Positions 32,396-42,541 of a DNA stretch of 64,000 nucleotides are shown piece after piece. Each line of letters starts with the position of its first letter. The stretch's first letter is position 1. Source of the stretch: JAJCYX01 sp965243825 (GTDB lineage Bacteria; Chloroflexota; Dehalococcoidia; Lucifugimonadales; Lucifugimonadaceae); NCBI GenBank assembly GCA_965243825.1, contig CBDEVT010000001.1, positions 558,001 to 622,000 on the forward strand. The letters are read 5' to 3'. Under the pieces are notes generated by a model that worked only from the letters and a program-made list of their open reading frames with translations, ran no database searches and was not told the origin of the DNA. The translations under genes and the position numbers were made by a program.

Positions 32396-35071
32396 ATGAT
32401 CAGTAAGAAGTTAGTCCTGGCGGTCATAGCGGCGCTGTCGGTAGTCGCTGTGGCGTGTTCCTCCAGCGAGGACCCGACGCCTACGCCGACAAACGTTCCT
32501 GCGCCTACGGCAACCCCGCAGGTAGCTGCGAACACCATTGTTGACATCGCTGCAGGAGACGACAGGTTCGAAACGCTTGTCGCCGCAGTGACGGCAGCAG
32601 ACCTCGCCGGAACACTCTCCGGTGAAGGCCCATTCACTGTGTTTGCACCGACTGACGATGCATTCGCAGCACTGCCTGAAGGCACTGTAGAAGGCCTTCT
32701 AGCAGACATCCCTGCGCTGACTGAAGTGCTCACCTACCACGTTGTCTCAGGTGACGTACGTGCAGCACAGGTAGTGACACTTGACTCTGCCACAACGTTG
32801 CAGGGTGAGGCTGTCGACATCCGCGTCGAAGGCGAATCTGTCTTCCTTAATGACGCACAGGTCATCATCACGGACCTGGAGGCTTCAAACGGCGTGATCC
32901 ACGTGATCGACGCTGTTCTGCTGCCACCTGCTGACGAGATGCCTGAGCCGACTCCCACTCCTGCACCAATGGAGACACCGGAGCCTGCTCCTTCCGTCGT
33001 TGAGATCGCCGTGAACGATGGTCGTTTCAACACGCTGGTTGCCGCTGTGACGGCTGCCGGTCTGGTCGACACGCTCTCAGGCGACGGACCTTTCACGGTC
33101 TTCGCTCCGACTGACGACGCTTTCGCAGCTCTGCCTGAAGGCACGGTTGAAGGCCTGCTGAACGACATCCCGGCCCTGACCGAAATCCTCACCTACCACG
33201 TTGTCTCCGGCGACGTGCGGGCGGCGCAGGTCGTTGAACTCGACTCTGCAACAACCCTGCAGGGTGAAGATGTTGAGATCCGGGTTGAAGGCGGCAACGT
33301 CTTCGTCAACGACTCACAGGTGATCATCACCGACATTGTTGGCTCAAACGGTGTTGTGCACGTCATTGACGCTGTGCTCCTGCCGCCCGCCGACGAGATG
33401 CCTGAAGACTCGATCGTCGACATCGCTGTCGGCGACGGACGGTTCACCACGCTGGTCGCCGCTCTTACCGCTGCTGACCTGGTGACGACCCTCTCAGGCA
33501 ACGGACCTTTCACGGTCTTTGCTCCGACTGACGACGCCTTCGCAGCTCTGCCTGAAGGCACGGTTGAAGGCCTGTTGGCTGACATCCCTGCTCTGAGAGA
33601 CGTACTCACCTACCACGTCATTCAGGGTGAGGTTCTTGCCGCTGACGTTGTGAACTTCACATCGGCGATGACGCTGCAGGGCGAGGACGTTTCGGTACGG
33701 GTTGAGAACGGAAACGTCTTCATCAACGATTCACAGGTGATCATCACCGACCTGCGCGGTTCTAACGGTGTGATCCACGTGATCGACGCTGTTCTGCTCC
33801 CGCCTGCTGATGACCAGGTTGAGGCTCCCAGCGGCACCACGATCACGGACATCGCTGCTGCTGACGGCCGCTTCACGACGCTTGTGGCTGCCCTCCAGGC
33901 CGCCGAACTTGACGGCGTGCTTGCCGGCGACGGTCCCTTCACAGTCTTCGCTCCAACTGACGCTGCTTTCGCACGGCTGGACCCGGGAACTGTTGAGGCT
34001 CTGCTGAACGACATTCCTGCTCTTACCGACATCCTGCTCTACCACGTGGTTTCAGGTGAGGTTGACAGGGAGACCGCACTGACACTCGACCTTGCTCCAA
34101 CCCTCCAGGGCTCGAACCTGGTGGTTGACAACCAGCTCGGCAACGTTGTCCTGAACAGGACTTCACTGGTGATCACTCCTGACGTGCAGGCATCGAACGG
34201 CGTGATCCACGTCGTCAACCGTGTCCTGCTCCCACCGGAGCCTAAGGCTGAGCCGGTTGAGCCGACGATCGTTGACATCGCTGCAACCGACGGGCGCTTC
34301 ACGACCCTGGTCGCTGCGCTGCAGGCTGCTGAACTTGACGGTGTGCTTGCCGGTGACGGCCCGTTCACTGTCTTCGCTCCGACTGACGACGCCTTCGCCG
34401 CCCTGCCTGAAGGGACGGTTGAGGCGCTGCTGAACGACATTCCTGCCCTGACGGACATCCTGCTCTACCACGTAGTAGACGGCAAGGTGCTCGCAGAGGA
34501 CGTGGTTCAGTTGACTTCAGCCACAACCCTCCAGGGCACGGACGTTGAGATCAGTCTCGGCGGCGGCGTGTTCATCAACGGCGCTGAGGTCATCCTCGCA
34601 GACGTTGAAGGATCGAACGGTGTCATCCACGTGATCGACGCTGTGCTGATCCCGGCGGCTGACACCGAGTCCAACACCATCGTCGACATCGCTGTCGCTG
34701 ACGGTCGCTTCACCACGCTGGTAGCTGCTCTCCAGGCGGCTGACCTTGACGGCACGCTCAGTGGTGAGGGCGAGTTCACGGTCTTCGCTCCGACTGACGA
34801 CGCTTTCGCCCTCCTCCCTGAAGGCACGGTTGAGGCGCTGCTGAACGACATCCCAGCTCTCACTGACATCCTGCTCTACCACGTGGTAGCTGGAACGGTG
34901 CTTGCAGAGGACGTTGTGACGCTGACCGCGGCCACGACTCTCCAGGGAACGGACGTCGAAGTCCGGGTTGAGAACGGAAACGTCTTCATCGACGACGCCC
35001 AGGTGATCATCACCGACCTTGAGGCTTCGAACGGTGTGGTTCACGTGATCGACATGGTCCTCATTCCGTAA
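32396..35071 (+). CDS. Lipoprotein with six FAS1 (fasciclin) domains (891 aa)
   Basis: A lipoprotein signal (MISKKLVLAVIAALSVVAV, then AC) and a short Pro/Thr linker come before six FAS1 domains of about 140 residues. They start around 32534, 32995, 33412, 33838, 34264 and 34675, each with a DIAVxDGRFTTLV start, GPFTVFAPTDDAFAALPEGT, YHVV, and a final SNGVIHVIDAVLLP. The domains are highly similar at DNA level, so they arose by recent internal duplication. FAS1 proteins mediate adhesion. The ATG at 32396 has GGAG upstream; the frame from 32300 lies in the promoter and is not used. Confidence 0.9.
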   Translation: MISKKLVLAVIAALSVVAVACSSSEDPTPTPTNVPAPTATPQVAANTIVDIAAGDDRFETLVAAVTAADLAGTLSGEGPFTVFAPTDDAFAALPEGTVEGLLADIPALTEVLTYHVVSGDVRAAQVVTLDSATTLQGEAVDIRVEGESVFLNDAQVIITDLEASNGVIHVIDAVLLPPADEMPEPTPTPAPMETPEPAPSVVEIAVNDGRFNTLVAAVTAAGLVDTLSGDGPFTVFAPTDDAFAALPEGTVEGLLNDIPALTEILTYHVVSGDVRAAQVVELDSATTLQGEDVEIRVEGGNVFVNDSQVIITDIVGSNGVVHVIDAVLLPPADEMPEDSIVDIAVGDGRFTTLVAALTAADLVTTLSGNGPFTVFAPTDDAFAALPEGTVEGLLADIPALRDVLTYHVIQGEVLAADVVNFTSAMTLQGEDVSVRVENGNVFINDSQVIITDLRGSNGVIHVIDAVLLPPADDQVEAPSGTTITDIAAADGRFTTLVAALQAAELDGVLAGDGPFTVFAPTDAAFARLDPGTVEALLNDIPALTDILLYHVVSGEVDRETALTLDLAPTLQGSNLVVDNQLGNVVLNRTSLVITPDVQASNGVIHVVNRVLLPPEPKAEPVEPTIVDIAATDGRFTTLVAALQAAELDGVLAGDGPFTVFAPTDDAFAALPEGTVEALLNDIPALTDILLYHVVDGKVLAEDVVQLTSATTLQGTDVEISLGGGVFINGAEVILADVEGSNGVIHVIDAVLIPAADTESNTIVDIAVADGRFTTLVAALQAADLDGTLSGEGEFTVFAPTDDAFALLPEGTVEALLNDIPALTDILLYHVVAGTVLAEDVVTLTAATTLQGTDVEVRVENGNVFIDDAQVIITDLEASNGVVHVIDMVLIP

Positions 35072-35145
35072 CCAGGTGGCCCGTGGACCCAAGCTTCCAC
35101 GGGATCACACAGGAGGAATCTAGCGGAAATTCCCTCCTCCGTGAT

Positions 35146-35179
35146 GGCCGGTCCGGTTTACTCCCCGGACCGGCCTTTT
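35146..35179 (+). terminator. Rho-independent terminator of the FAS1 gene
   Basis: The 11-bp arms GGCCGGTCCGG (35146-35156) and CCGGACCGGCC (35165-35175) are followed by TTTT. A second weaker hairpin (AGGAGG...CCTCCT) lies just upstream. Confidence 0.85.
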
Positions 35180-35299
35180 ACGTTGAACAGGGCTTTACAG
35201 TTGTAATACTCCTGAAAGATGTTCATCCGCTCTGGCATCTATCCTGTTTTCGTCCGATGAAGCGAGATATTTAACGCGTAGCGTCAACAGGAGACGGAT

Positions 35300-35743
35300 A
35301 TGCGAAAGCGCATTTTCCTGGTACCTGCAGCCTTATTGCTTGTTGCGATGGTACTTACAGCCTGCGGCCGATCCGAAGCGGCGGCGGATACACCAAGCCC
35401 CACGACACAGCCAACATCCACGAGCCTGCCTTCACAGGAACCCTCACAGCAGGTGAGTGAGCAGCGGATCAAGGACCTTGAGTTCCGCATATCCGGGTTG
35501 GAGCGATTACTTTCGGCCGGAGACGGAATGTTCTCAGTTACAGATGACCTGTCGGTTATTGAAGGCAGGCTTCGGTTCCAGCAGGAGTGCATGAACGCAC
35601 TTGTTCTCATTGCCGGCCTGCCGTCACCGGCCGATGGAGAAACCGGAACATCGGCCAGGGAGATATTCGAGACCGAGTGCGGCAAGGCAGTGGCCGAAAG
35701 TTCACTTGAGAACCTTGCGTCGCAGTATGGCCTCGAACGCTGA
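35300..35743 (+). CDS. Lipoprotein (147 aa)
   Basis: The leader MRKRIFLVPAALLLVAMVL precedes a TAC lipobox; a Thr/Pro/Ser-rich linker and a short helical domain follow (EQRIKDLEFRISGLERLL). The last 60 residues have two Cys (QQECMNAL, TECGKAV) that may form a disulphide. A good AGGAG precedes the ATG. The function is unknown. Confidence 0.75.
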   Translation: MRKRIFLVPAALLLVAMVLTACGRSEAAADTPSPTTQPTSTSLPSQEPSQQVSEQRIKDLEFRISGLERLLSAGDGMFSVTDDLSVIEGRLRFQQECMNALVLIAGLPSPADGETGTSAREIFETECGKAVAESSLENLASQYGLER

Positions 35744-36195
35744 CGCTGAGCGGGTAGCGGTGTCGGAACGAGCGATTCCAGCAGCCTCTCCTGGTTAGCG
35801 ATGCTTCAGCCACGTTCGGTGGCTGCTACCTGTTAACCGCGCACGTCAAAAAGCGGGGCTTAGAGCGGTTCTTGCTCTGCCCCAAACTGTCCGCAGTTGG
35901 AATCAGAAACACAGGTCGCGTCAAAGCGAGCTTGAACTAGACTGATCGCTCGTTGGTAAGGGGAACGCCGACACGCTGCGTTGATGACTTAGCTGATTTC
36001 ACCGAGCAACCTGGCCGTTTCGTCCGTCTGGCAGGTTGGCCGCCACCACACCGGTGGCTCAAGAAAATCTCCAGCTGTCGATCTCCTCTCTTGTGTCGAC
36101 CTGGAAGGTTCTGAGCTTGATCGGCCCGCTGCCAAAATCAAAGCGGATACTCCTGAGTCGCCAGATCCTGCAAACAAAAGTGGGTGGCACGCAGG
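35744..36195. other. Intergenic region with hairpins
   Basis: No convincing gene is seen in these 452 bp. They contain CAGCCAC/GTGGCTG at 35807-35825 and a longer hairpin at 35855-35883 (GGGG...AGAGC/GCTCT...CCCC). On the minus strand the second hairpin is followed by TTTTT, so it may terminate minus-strand transcription although no minus-strand gene ends here. Confidence 0.4.
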
Positions 36196-36447
36196 ATGGC
36201 TGAGTATCTGGTCCCTGTCATCGCAATTGCGGTAGCAATGGCGACGGTGTTGTTCAGCTCAACGGGTTCGGCAACTCACCTGAACGTCGCCCGTTCTCCG
36301 TCCAACGCCTCACCGTCCTTACGCGCAACCGCAGATGCACCGGCCGAAGCAAGTAGGAATGGCGACAACCGGCTCACCGACCAGGAGCTCTCCAGCAGGG
36401 TCATGCGCGGCTTCGTTACTGCCCTGGACCAGGCGGGTGCGGCATAG
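36196..36447 (+). CDS. Small exported protein (83 aa)
   Basis: MAEYLVPVIAIAVAMATVLF is a signal or anchor helix, followed by a Ser/Ala-rich segment and a short helical C-terminus (LTDQELSSRVMRGFVTALDQ). The function is unknown. It lies just before the large FN3 protein on the same strand. Confidence 0.5.
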   Translation: MAEYLVPVIAIAVAMATVLFSSTGSATHLNVARSPSNASPSLRATADAPAEASRNGDNRLTDQELSSRVMRGFVTALDQAGAA

Positions 36448-36491
36448 TCACCCGATTAAATCCTTCAACCGGCCACGGACTGACGCGTCAT

Positions 36492-39104
36492 TTGAGTCAG
36501 CACTGGTCATGGGTAGTTGCTGTTCTCGTCATAGCCGTTGCGTTGCTGGTCACTAACAGCCAGACCGGCTGGGTTGGTGCCAACGGAACTGGCCCATTGA
36601 CCGAAGCGACGATCTCTTTCGAGGATGGATCCTCCCAACCGTTGACTGAAGTTGAACTCGATGCCGTGGGTGACGATGTGGTCGTCACTATTGCCGGCGT
36701 CAATCTCGACGCAATCACCGCAGACGAGTTGCGAGTACACCTGACTCATGGGGCTGCAGTCGAGGTCAAAAACGCAGCGTGTGTTGGCGTGTTCAACGGT
36801 GCAACCAGTGCCGGAGACATAGCAACCGAACCGTTCACCTGTTCCCTGCCCGGTGATTTCGGCGACATATCAGGTGAGTTGATGACGTTCACGCTAGAAC
36901 GAGTAGCTGATGGTCCAGACCTCATCTCATTTGAAATCGGTGGCGGCACACCGACCACTTTCCTGGATGACGGTACTCCTCAACCGACCGTAGCTACTGC
37001 GACGATCACCGTTCCGCAAAACCCTTTGCCGACAGCAACTCCGACGCCTGACCCAACAGCTACCCCGGTACCGACGGCGACACCGCTACCAACCGCAACA
37101 CCGACTCCTGATCCGACACCGACACCAATACCTACAAACACGCCCGTTCCCACGGAAACTCCGACCCCCGAGCCAACTCCAACACCGACACCAACTAACA
37201 CGCCCGTTCCGACAGAGACTCCGACGCCTGAACCAACGGCTACACCGGTACCAACTAACACGCCCGTTCCGACAGAGACTCCGACTCCCGAGCCAACGGC
37301 TACACCGGCGCCGACAGCCACGGTCGTGGCAACCGCGACTACTGCCCTGCCGCCCCCACCGCCACCTCCTCCACCACCGCCGCCTCCGGCACCGACAGCG
37401 GTGATCATCCCAATTCCTAACCCGCCATTGAACGTGAAGGCGGAACCAGGGAACGAATCTGTCACGATCACCTGGGACGCGGCAGGTGATCCAAATGTCA
37501 CCGGATTCCGCATCTTCAACGTCGTCGACTCCAGCGCGGTTGTCGAGCCGGGAAGTGCAACGATGGCGGTAATCGAAGGACTGACAAACGGTGTCGCGTA
37601 CACGTTCACTGTTCAGGCAACTGGACCGGGAGGTAGCAGTTCAAGGGTGACGGTTGGACCTGTAACACCCTCGGGACAGGCCACACGTCCGCTCAATGTC
37701 GAAGCGGTAGAGACGGCAGAAGGTTTGGTGATACTCACATGGGATGCGCCGCGAGATTCAGGCGGCCTGCCGATCGCCGGATATGTGGTGGAGACTACCG
37801 ATGGAGAAGTGTTGACCACCGTCGGAGGCCTTGTTGCGTCACTACATGATCTGGAGCCGGGACGAACCTACACGCTTGTGGTCAGGGCGATTACGGAATG
37901 GGGTGTCGGGGCAGAATCGCTTCCGGTAGGCCCGATCACTATTGCAGTGATTACCCAGGCGCCAACAGATCCTCCACCGACCGATCCGGCCGAACCGACC
38001 GCCACTCCACAGACAGATCTGCCTCCGACAACCGTGCAGCTGCGTCCTTCGAGTCTGAGCCAGATCGGTGCCGTTATCGAGGACACTTTTGGCACTGGCG
38101 TCGAGCCTGAAGGGATGCTGAGCATAGGGATCAGCGCAGGGAGCGTGCAGGTTGTCATCCCGGTGGATGGACTCTTAACGGAAGGTGATCGAGGACAAGA
38201 TCTCGCGTTCGAATCCGATCAGTTAGTGGTCTCCACAAACAGCGCAGGTGAATCAATCACCAGTGTCGAAATTCAACCGGGCCTATGGCTGAGTGGCGAG
38301 TCGGAGCTCCAGGTCCAGGAGGGTGGGATCGAACTCGAGATACCCGTTGCGGAGATGGTTTTTGAGCCGAACCTGGGCCCTAACTCATCGGTTGTCGGGA
38401 TGCTGTTCACAAGCGCAATACGCAACTTGAACCCTGATGTGCGTCTGATCGCCTTCCACACTGAGCAGCTACCGGAAGAGCTGGACGGCATGACGTTTGA
38501 TCAGGGAGAGGTGATCATCAACGATGGCCCGGATACCTTCGGGGGTGGAGTCAGGGTGTTCGGCCAGAACCTTTCCAGGTCCGACCTCCTTAGCACCAGC
38601 GTTGAGGTTCGGGCGTTGAGCAGCTGGATTGACGCTGTCGCTGCGAGTCAGGGAACCGTCCTGATCGTGAAGGTAGCTGATAACGGCAGCGTGTTCACGC
38701 AGCAACCACTTTGCGAGCTCACGGGCACTCATTACACGTGTTCCACGGAGTTCACTGGTGAAGCTGCAGGGTTCTCGCAGTTCGTGCTTGTGAGCGCATA
38801 TCCGCAGCAGCCGGCATCATCATCGGGACCGCGGCCAGCAAGCCCTGTAGACCCTCCAGCTACATCGACTCCAACATCGCCGGGACCGCAGGCAACGGCG
38901 ACACCTGTTGTCATGCCGGACAGCACTCCGACACCGGTCCCTGTACTTCTTCCGGTGGCGACCGCAACAGCGATCTCACTGGAGCTGGATCAACGCTCCG
39001 TGGACTTCTCTATCTGGGGATGGCTGGTAATCGGAGTTATCGTGATGCTGATGGCATCGGGTATCTGGGCCGCTGTAAGCCAGATCAGACAGATGACCCG
39101 GTGA
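36492..39104 (+). CDS. Exported FN3-domain surface protein with Thr-Pro linker and C-terminal anchor (870 aa)
   Basis: A TTG start is followed by a signal segment (WVVAVLVIAVALLVTN). Residues about 35-165 form a beta domain, then comes a long Thr-Pro linker with repeats of TPTPEPTATPVPTNTPVP (37030-37330), a run of Pro, and two fibronectin type III domains (about 37430-37950). The C-terminal part is beta-rich, and the protein ends in a transmembrane helix (WGWLVIGVIVMLMASGIWAA) with a basic tail. It should be anchored with its repeats outside. The start codon is uncertain. Confidence 0.8.
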   Translation: MSQHWSWVVAVLVIAVALLVTNSQTGWVGANGTGPLTEATISFEDGSSQPLTEVELDAVGDDVVVTIAGVNLDAITADELRVHLTHGAAVEVKNAACVGVFNGATSAGDIATEPFTCSLPGDFGDISGELMTFTLERVADGPDLISFEIGGGTPTTFLDDGTPQPTVATATITVPQNPLPTATPTPDPTATPVPTATPLPTATPTPDPTPTPIPTNTPVPTETPTPEPTPTPTPTNTPVPTETPTPEPTATPVPTNTPVPTETPTPEPTATPAPTATVVATATTALPPPPPPPPPPPPPAPTAVIIPIPNPPLNVKAEPGNESVTITWDAAGDPNVTGFRIFNVVDSSAVVEPGSATMAVIEGLTNGVAYTFTVQATGPGGSSSRVTVGPVTPSGQATRPLNVEAVETAEGLVILTWDAPRDSGGLPIAGYVVETTDGEVLTTVGGLVASLHDLEPGRTYTLVVRAITEWGVGAESLPVGPITIAVITQAPTDPPPTDPAEPTATPQTDLPPTTVQLRPSSLSQIGAVIEDTFGTGVEPEGMLSIGISAGSVQVVIPVDGLLTEGDRGQDLAFESDQLVVSTNSAGESITSVEIQPGLWLSGESELQVQEGGIELEIPVAEMVFEPNLGPNSSVVGMLFTSAIRNLNPDVRLIAFHTEQLPEELDGMTFDQGEVIINDGPDTFGGGVRVFGQNLSRSDLLSTSVEVRALSSWIDAVAASQGTVLIVKVADNGSVFTQQPLCELTGTHYTCSTEFTGEAAGFSQFVLVSAYPQQPASSSGPRPASPVDPPATSTPTSPGPQATATPVVMPDSTPTPVPVLLPVATATAISLELDQRSVDFSIWGWLVIGVIVMLMASGIWAAVSQIRQMTR

Positions 39105-39113
39105 CGCACCAGC

Positions 39114-39956
39114 TCAGCGAACTCTGAGTTCATGCTCTACTGAAAAATCTCGACGGCGGGTACGAGCCAGTATCGCCTTCAGACGCCATTCAATCCTGGT
39201 TTTGCTGACGTGGGTTGAGGGCCAGATGCCTTCTGGAACGGTCAGACTGAAGCGCCATTCCTGGCTCCTCATAGCTCTGAGATCGATGTCCTGCTCAAGG
39301 ACCAGTTGGTCCGCCGTCGTTTTGCTTTTCCGGACACCGGCCTCTTCTTTGCGCTCCAGCTCAACCCTGAGCTCGGCAAACTCAACATCTTTTCGTGCTT
39401 CAAGTCGCAGTCTGCCGTCGATCGACTCCCCGGCCTTCAGCTCCTGTCGAGATAATTCCAGCCGAACATCGCAGTCGTCGAACTCCTCATCAATGGTGAT
39501 CGGTGCTGAGTATTCGTCCCTCTGCCTGGCACGTTCGGTCAGAGGCCCGCGCACCAGGAACGGCAACTCTTCGTGAAGATCGCGCCTGCCCGGGACGTCC
39601 ATGGAAAGTTTCAGCTGCCAGCTGATCCTGGCGGTCTTACCGTGTACAGACACAGGAGCTTGAGCAGGGATGGTCAGTGACGATTCGACGACATGCGGCA
39701 TGTTTCGATCGATCTTGCCGCGAGACATGAAGTCATGGACAACTTCAACCAGCGTTTCAGTGCGCTTTTTCTGCGAGGTCGATTTACCGTTGCTTACGAC
39801 TATCCAGAAGGTCTCAATGCACTGCAACGAAATCTTCCCGTTGCGCACATCGAAGCCTTTGCGAGAAGCGATAGACGCCCGGAACGGAACCTCGTCTCCC
39901 GGGGAAAAGCTCTCTCCTGAAATTTCCAGGTCGATCTCGGCCTGTGGCCGCCGCAT
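39114..39956 (-). CDS. Arrestin-like fold protein (280 aa)
   Basis: Two beta-sandwich halves: EIDLEISGESFSPGDEVPFRA, and later RLELSRQELKAGESIDGRLRL. Such a pair resembles arrestin/Vps26/SpoOM-like proteins, which act as adaptors at membranes. The ATG at 39956 (MRRPQAEIDLEIS) is preferred; a TTG at 39971 is possible. It converges with the FN3 gene with a 9-bp gap. Confidence 0.65.
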   Translation of the reverse strand: MRRPQAEIDLEISGESFSPGDEVPFRASIASRKGFDVRNGKISLQCIETFWIVVSNGKSTSQKKRTETLVEVVHDFMSRGKIDRNMPHVVESSLTIPAQAPVSVHGKTARISWQLKLSMDVPGRRDLHEELPFLVRGPLTERARQRDEYSAPITIDEEFDDCDVRLELSRQELKAGESIDGRLRLEARKDVEFAELRVELERKEEAGVRKSKTTADQLVLEQDIDLRAMRSQEWRFSLTVPEGIWPSTHVSKTRIEWRLKAILARTRRRDFSVEHELRVR

Positions 39957-40069
39957 AAACTTCAGGACCAATTCGATGACCGCCTAAACTGCTGGTGATC
40001 AAGCATCAGAATCTGGCGTCACGAATGTTACCTGTGTAGTTACTCCTAGACAGGCGGGAACCGTGCGGG

Positions 40070-42541
40070 CTACTCATCATCTCCCGACAGCACTACGTCG
40101 CCTGACGGCACGAACTCGTCCGTTAATAACCGCTCACCGAATCCGTCAGCATTGATCGCATTAATCTGCACTCTATAGGCGACACCGTTCTCAAGACCGG
40201 TGATCAGTAGCTGACGTTGCGAGCCGTTGACGATCTCCACTCTCTGAATGGGGATGATGACTATCCGATAGGTCTGAATCTCGGAACCGCCAATGCTGTT
40301 TGGCTCGCTCCAGGTCAACAACGCCTCCCCATCGCCTGGCTGCACCTCGACCTCCGAGACGCGTCCCGGCGGCACAGCAGGCGTTGGGGTAGGCGGCACG
40401 GGCGTAGGAGTGGGTCGGAAACGCCAACCGTCAATGAACTTCCTACGCTCCTCCGGTGTTAGCGCTTCGAAGAGGTTTCGTCCAGCAGGAATCGGAACTC
40501 TGGTTGGAGTTGATTCCACTCTGACTTCAGTCGGAGTCGGTTCAGCACTAACAACCGTTGGAACCGGTTCGGGGTTAACAGCGGTTGCAGTTGGCTCTGC
40601 ACTGACAGCAGTTGGAGCAGGTTCGACACTGACAACGGTCGGAGTCGGTTCGATTCTTGCTCCTTCAACTTCCGGTTCAGCGAAGATGGAGCTGTTGTCT
40701 ACTGCTACACCTTCAATGAATGCGACACCGCAAGCTGCGGAGTAGCAATCGATTCCATCGACGATGTGGTTTTCGCCATCGATGACCAGCTTCAGGTCAT
40801 ACAGATCACGGAGTACGGCATGTGTTGAACTGCCTGACTGATTGGTCCGGGTCCAGACGCCTCTACCAACTGTTTCTGGTTCGCCGTCCATACTTCGTAG
40901 CTGGACTTTAACGTTTTCGGTGTCTCCGAGATCCACGGTGAGGTCGGTCGAAATACCGCCAGCGGAACATGCCTCTGTCGAACAGTCCACGGCGTCAATG
41001 ATCAGCTCTGCCGCTGCCTGCCGGAACCGTAGATCGTAGGCGGCCCTGAGAACGTCATACTCCCGTACACCGCTCTGAGCGTTCTTCGTCCAGACAGATC
41101 CGCCGACTGTCCCTTCAACACCATCAGACACTCTCAGGCTCAGCTGAATGGCGGCAAGTTCATCGAAATCAACAGTCAGCGTCTGGGCAATACCTGAAGC
41201 TGCACATGGGCTCAGACCGCAGGCAACATCATCGATGATGAACTCTGCCGCACCGTGCCGGAATCGCAGGTCGTAGTCAGCTTTCAGGACGGAATAGGAC
41301 ACGACCCCACTCTGACGGTTCTTTGTCCAGACAGAACCGCCGATGGTGTTCGGCGCGCCATCTGCAACGCGAAGCGCTAGCTGGATATTCTCCAGCGCAC
41401 CGAAATCAACCGTCAGCGTTTCCTCTATTCCTGAAGCTGAGCAGGGACCAAGCGAACAGGCAACATCATCGATGATGAACTCTGCTGCACCGTGCCTGAA
41501 TCGCAGGTCGTAGTCAGCTTTCAGGACGTGATAGGTGTTGACGTCACTCTGCCGGTTTTTCGTCCAGACAGATCCACCGATGGTGTTCGGTGTGCCGTCA
41601 GCAACTCGCAGCGCAAGCTGGATGTTCTCCAGCCCACCAAAGTCCACCGTCAGCAGTTCCGTGATTCCAGAAGCGGAGCATGGGCCCTGCGTGCAGTCAA
41701 CGTCATCAATGATGAACTCTGCCGCACCATGCCTGAAGCGCAGGTCGTACTCACCATTAAGCACAAGGTAGTCGGCAACTCCGCTCTGCCGGTTCTGCGT
41801 CCAGACAGAACCACCAATCGTGCCTGGTTCTCCGTCAGATACGCGCAGGGCAAGCTGAACATTCTCCAGTTCGCCAAAATCGACAGTCAGGGTTTCGCCG
41901 ATACCCGAGACGGCACATGGTCCGCCGTCGCAATCAACTCCGTGGATCACGTACTCAGTTGCGCCAAGCCTCAGACGCACGTCATAGCTACCGCCGAGGA
42001 TCGGATAAGTCTGGAGGCCGCTCTGTCTGTTGATTGTCCAGACTCCGCCTCCAACCGAATCCGGCAGGCCATCGTCCAGTCTCACAGCAACCTGAACGTT
42101 CTCCAGGCCGCCAAAGTCGATGACCAATCCGCTCGTAACGTCGTGAAGTATGACCGGAGTTCCGGCTACAACGATGTCATCCCTAACCCATTTCGAAGCG
42201 CCCTGCTGAAGTACAAGGTCGTAAGTACCGTCAGCTAGATCGGCAAAGGTAGCCAGATCAACCTGCTTCTTCAGGGTTGCCACTTTGCGGCCCCTGGCCA
42301 CACCGGGCTCGCCGTCTGACTGCCGCAATGTGACCTTGACCTTGTTTTGGCCGGGGAAGTGAACCTGGATTCCTGGGCCATCAAGGGGAGAAGAGAAAGA
42401 GACAGGCCTGAAAAGCAGTCCGTTGGGAAGAACTTCGCCTTCTTCAAGGACCTCCTCTGCCGAGGATCCTGAAAGGCATGCGACTGACGTAAAGAGAATC
42501 GAGAGGCCAAAGAAGGCCAGCCAGCTAAAACGCTTCATCAT
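40070..42541 (-). CDS. Lipoprotein with seven tandem beta repeats and a C-terminal FN3 domain (823 aa)
   Basis: The leader MMKRFSWLAFFGLSILFTS and the lipobox VAC start the protein. Seven repeats of about 79 residues follow, each with a core VWTxNRQSG, a YDLRFRHGAAEFIIDDV segment and a CxxxPCxASGI pair of Cys. A Pro/Thr/Glu-rich linker (ending near residue 695) precedes a C-terminal FN3 domain. Every full repeat carries two Cys, so each is likely disulphide-bonded. The family is not known to me; a surface binding role is likely. Confidence 0.75.
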   Translation of the reverse strand: MMKRFSWLAFFGLSILFTSVACLSGSSAEEVLEEGEVLPNGLLFRPVSFSSPLDGPGIQVHFPGQNKVKVTLRQSDGEPGVARGRKVATLKKQVDLATFADLADGTYDLVLQQGASKWVRDDIVVAGTPVILHDVTSGLVIDFGGLENVQVAVRLDDGLPDSVGGGVWTINRQSGLQTYPILGGSYDVRLRLGATEYVIHGVDCDGGPCAVSGIGETLTVDFGELENVQLALRVSDGEPGTIGGSVWTQNRQSGVADYLVLNGEYDLRFRHGAAEFIIDDVDCTQGPCSASGITELLTVDFGGLENIQLALRVADGTPNTIGGSVWTKNRQSDVNTYHVLKADYDLRFRHGAAEFIIDDVACSLGPCSASGIEETLTVDFGALENIQLALRVADGAPNTIGGSVWTKNRQSGVVSYSVLKADYDLRFRHGAAEFIIDDVACGLSPCAASGIAQTLTVDFDELAAIQLSLRVSDGVEGTVGGSVWTKNAQSGVREYDVLRAAYDLRFRQAAAELIIDAVDCSTEACSAGGISTDLTVDLGDTENVKVQLRSMDGEPETVGRGVWTRTNQSGSSTHAVLRDLYDLKLVIDGENHIVDGIDCYSAACGVAFIEGVAVDNSSIFAEPEVEGARIEPTPTVVSVEPAPTAVSAEPTATAVNPEPVPTVVSAEPTPTEVRVESTPTRVPIPAGRNLFEALTPEERRKFIDGWRFRPTPTPVPPTPTPAVPPGRVSEVEVQPGDGEALLTWSEPNSIGGSEIQTYRIVIIPIQRVEIVNGSQRQLLITGLENGVAYRVQINAINADGFGERLLTDEFVPSGDVVLSGDDE

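Noticed and set aside
35989..36177. Minus-strand 62-aa frame near a T-tailed hairpin
   Set aside because: No ribosome site, no conserved pattern and low-complexity composition.
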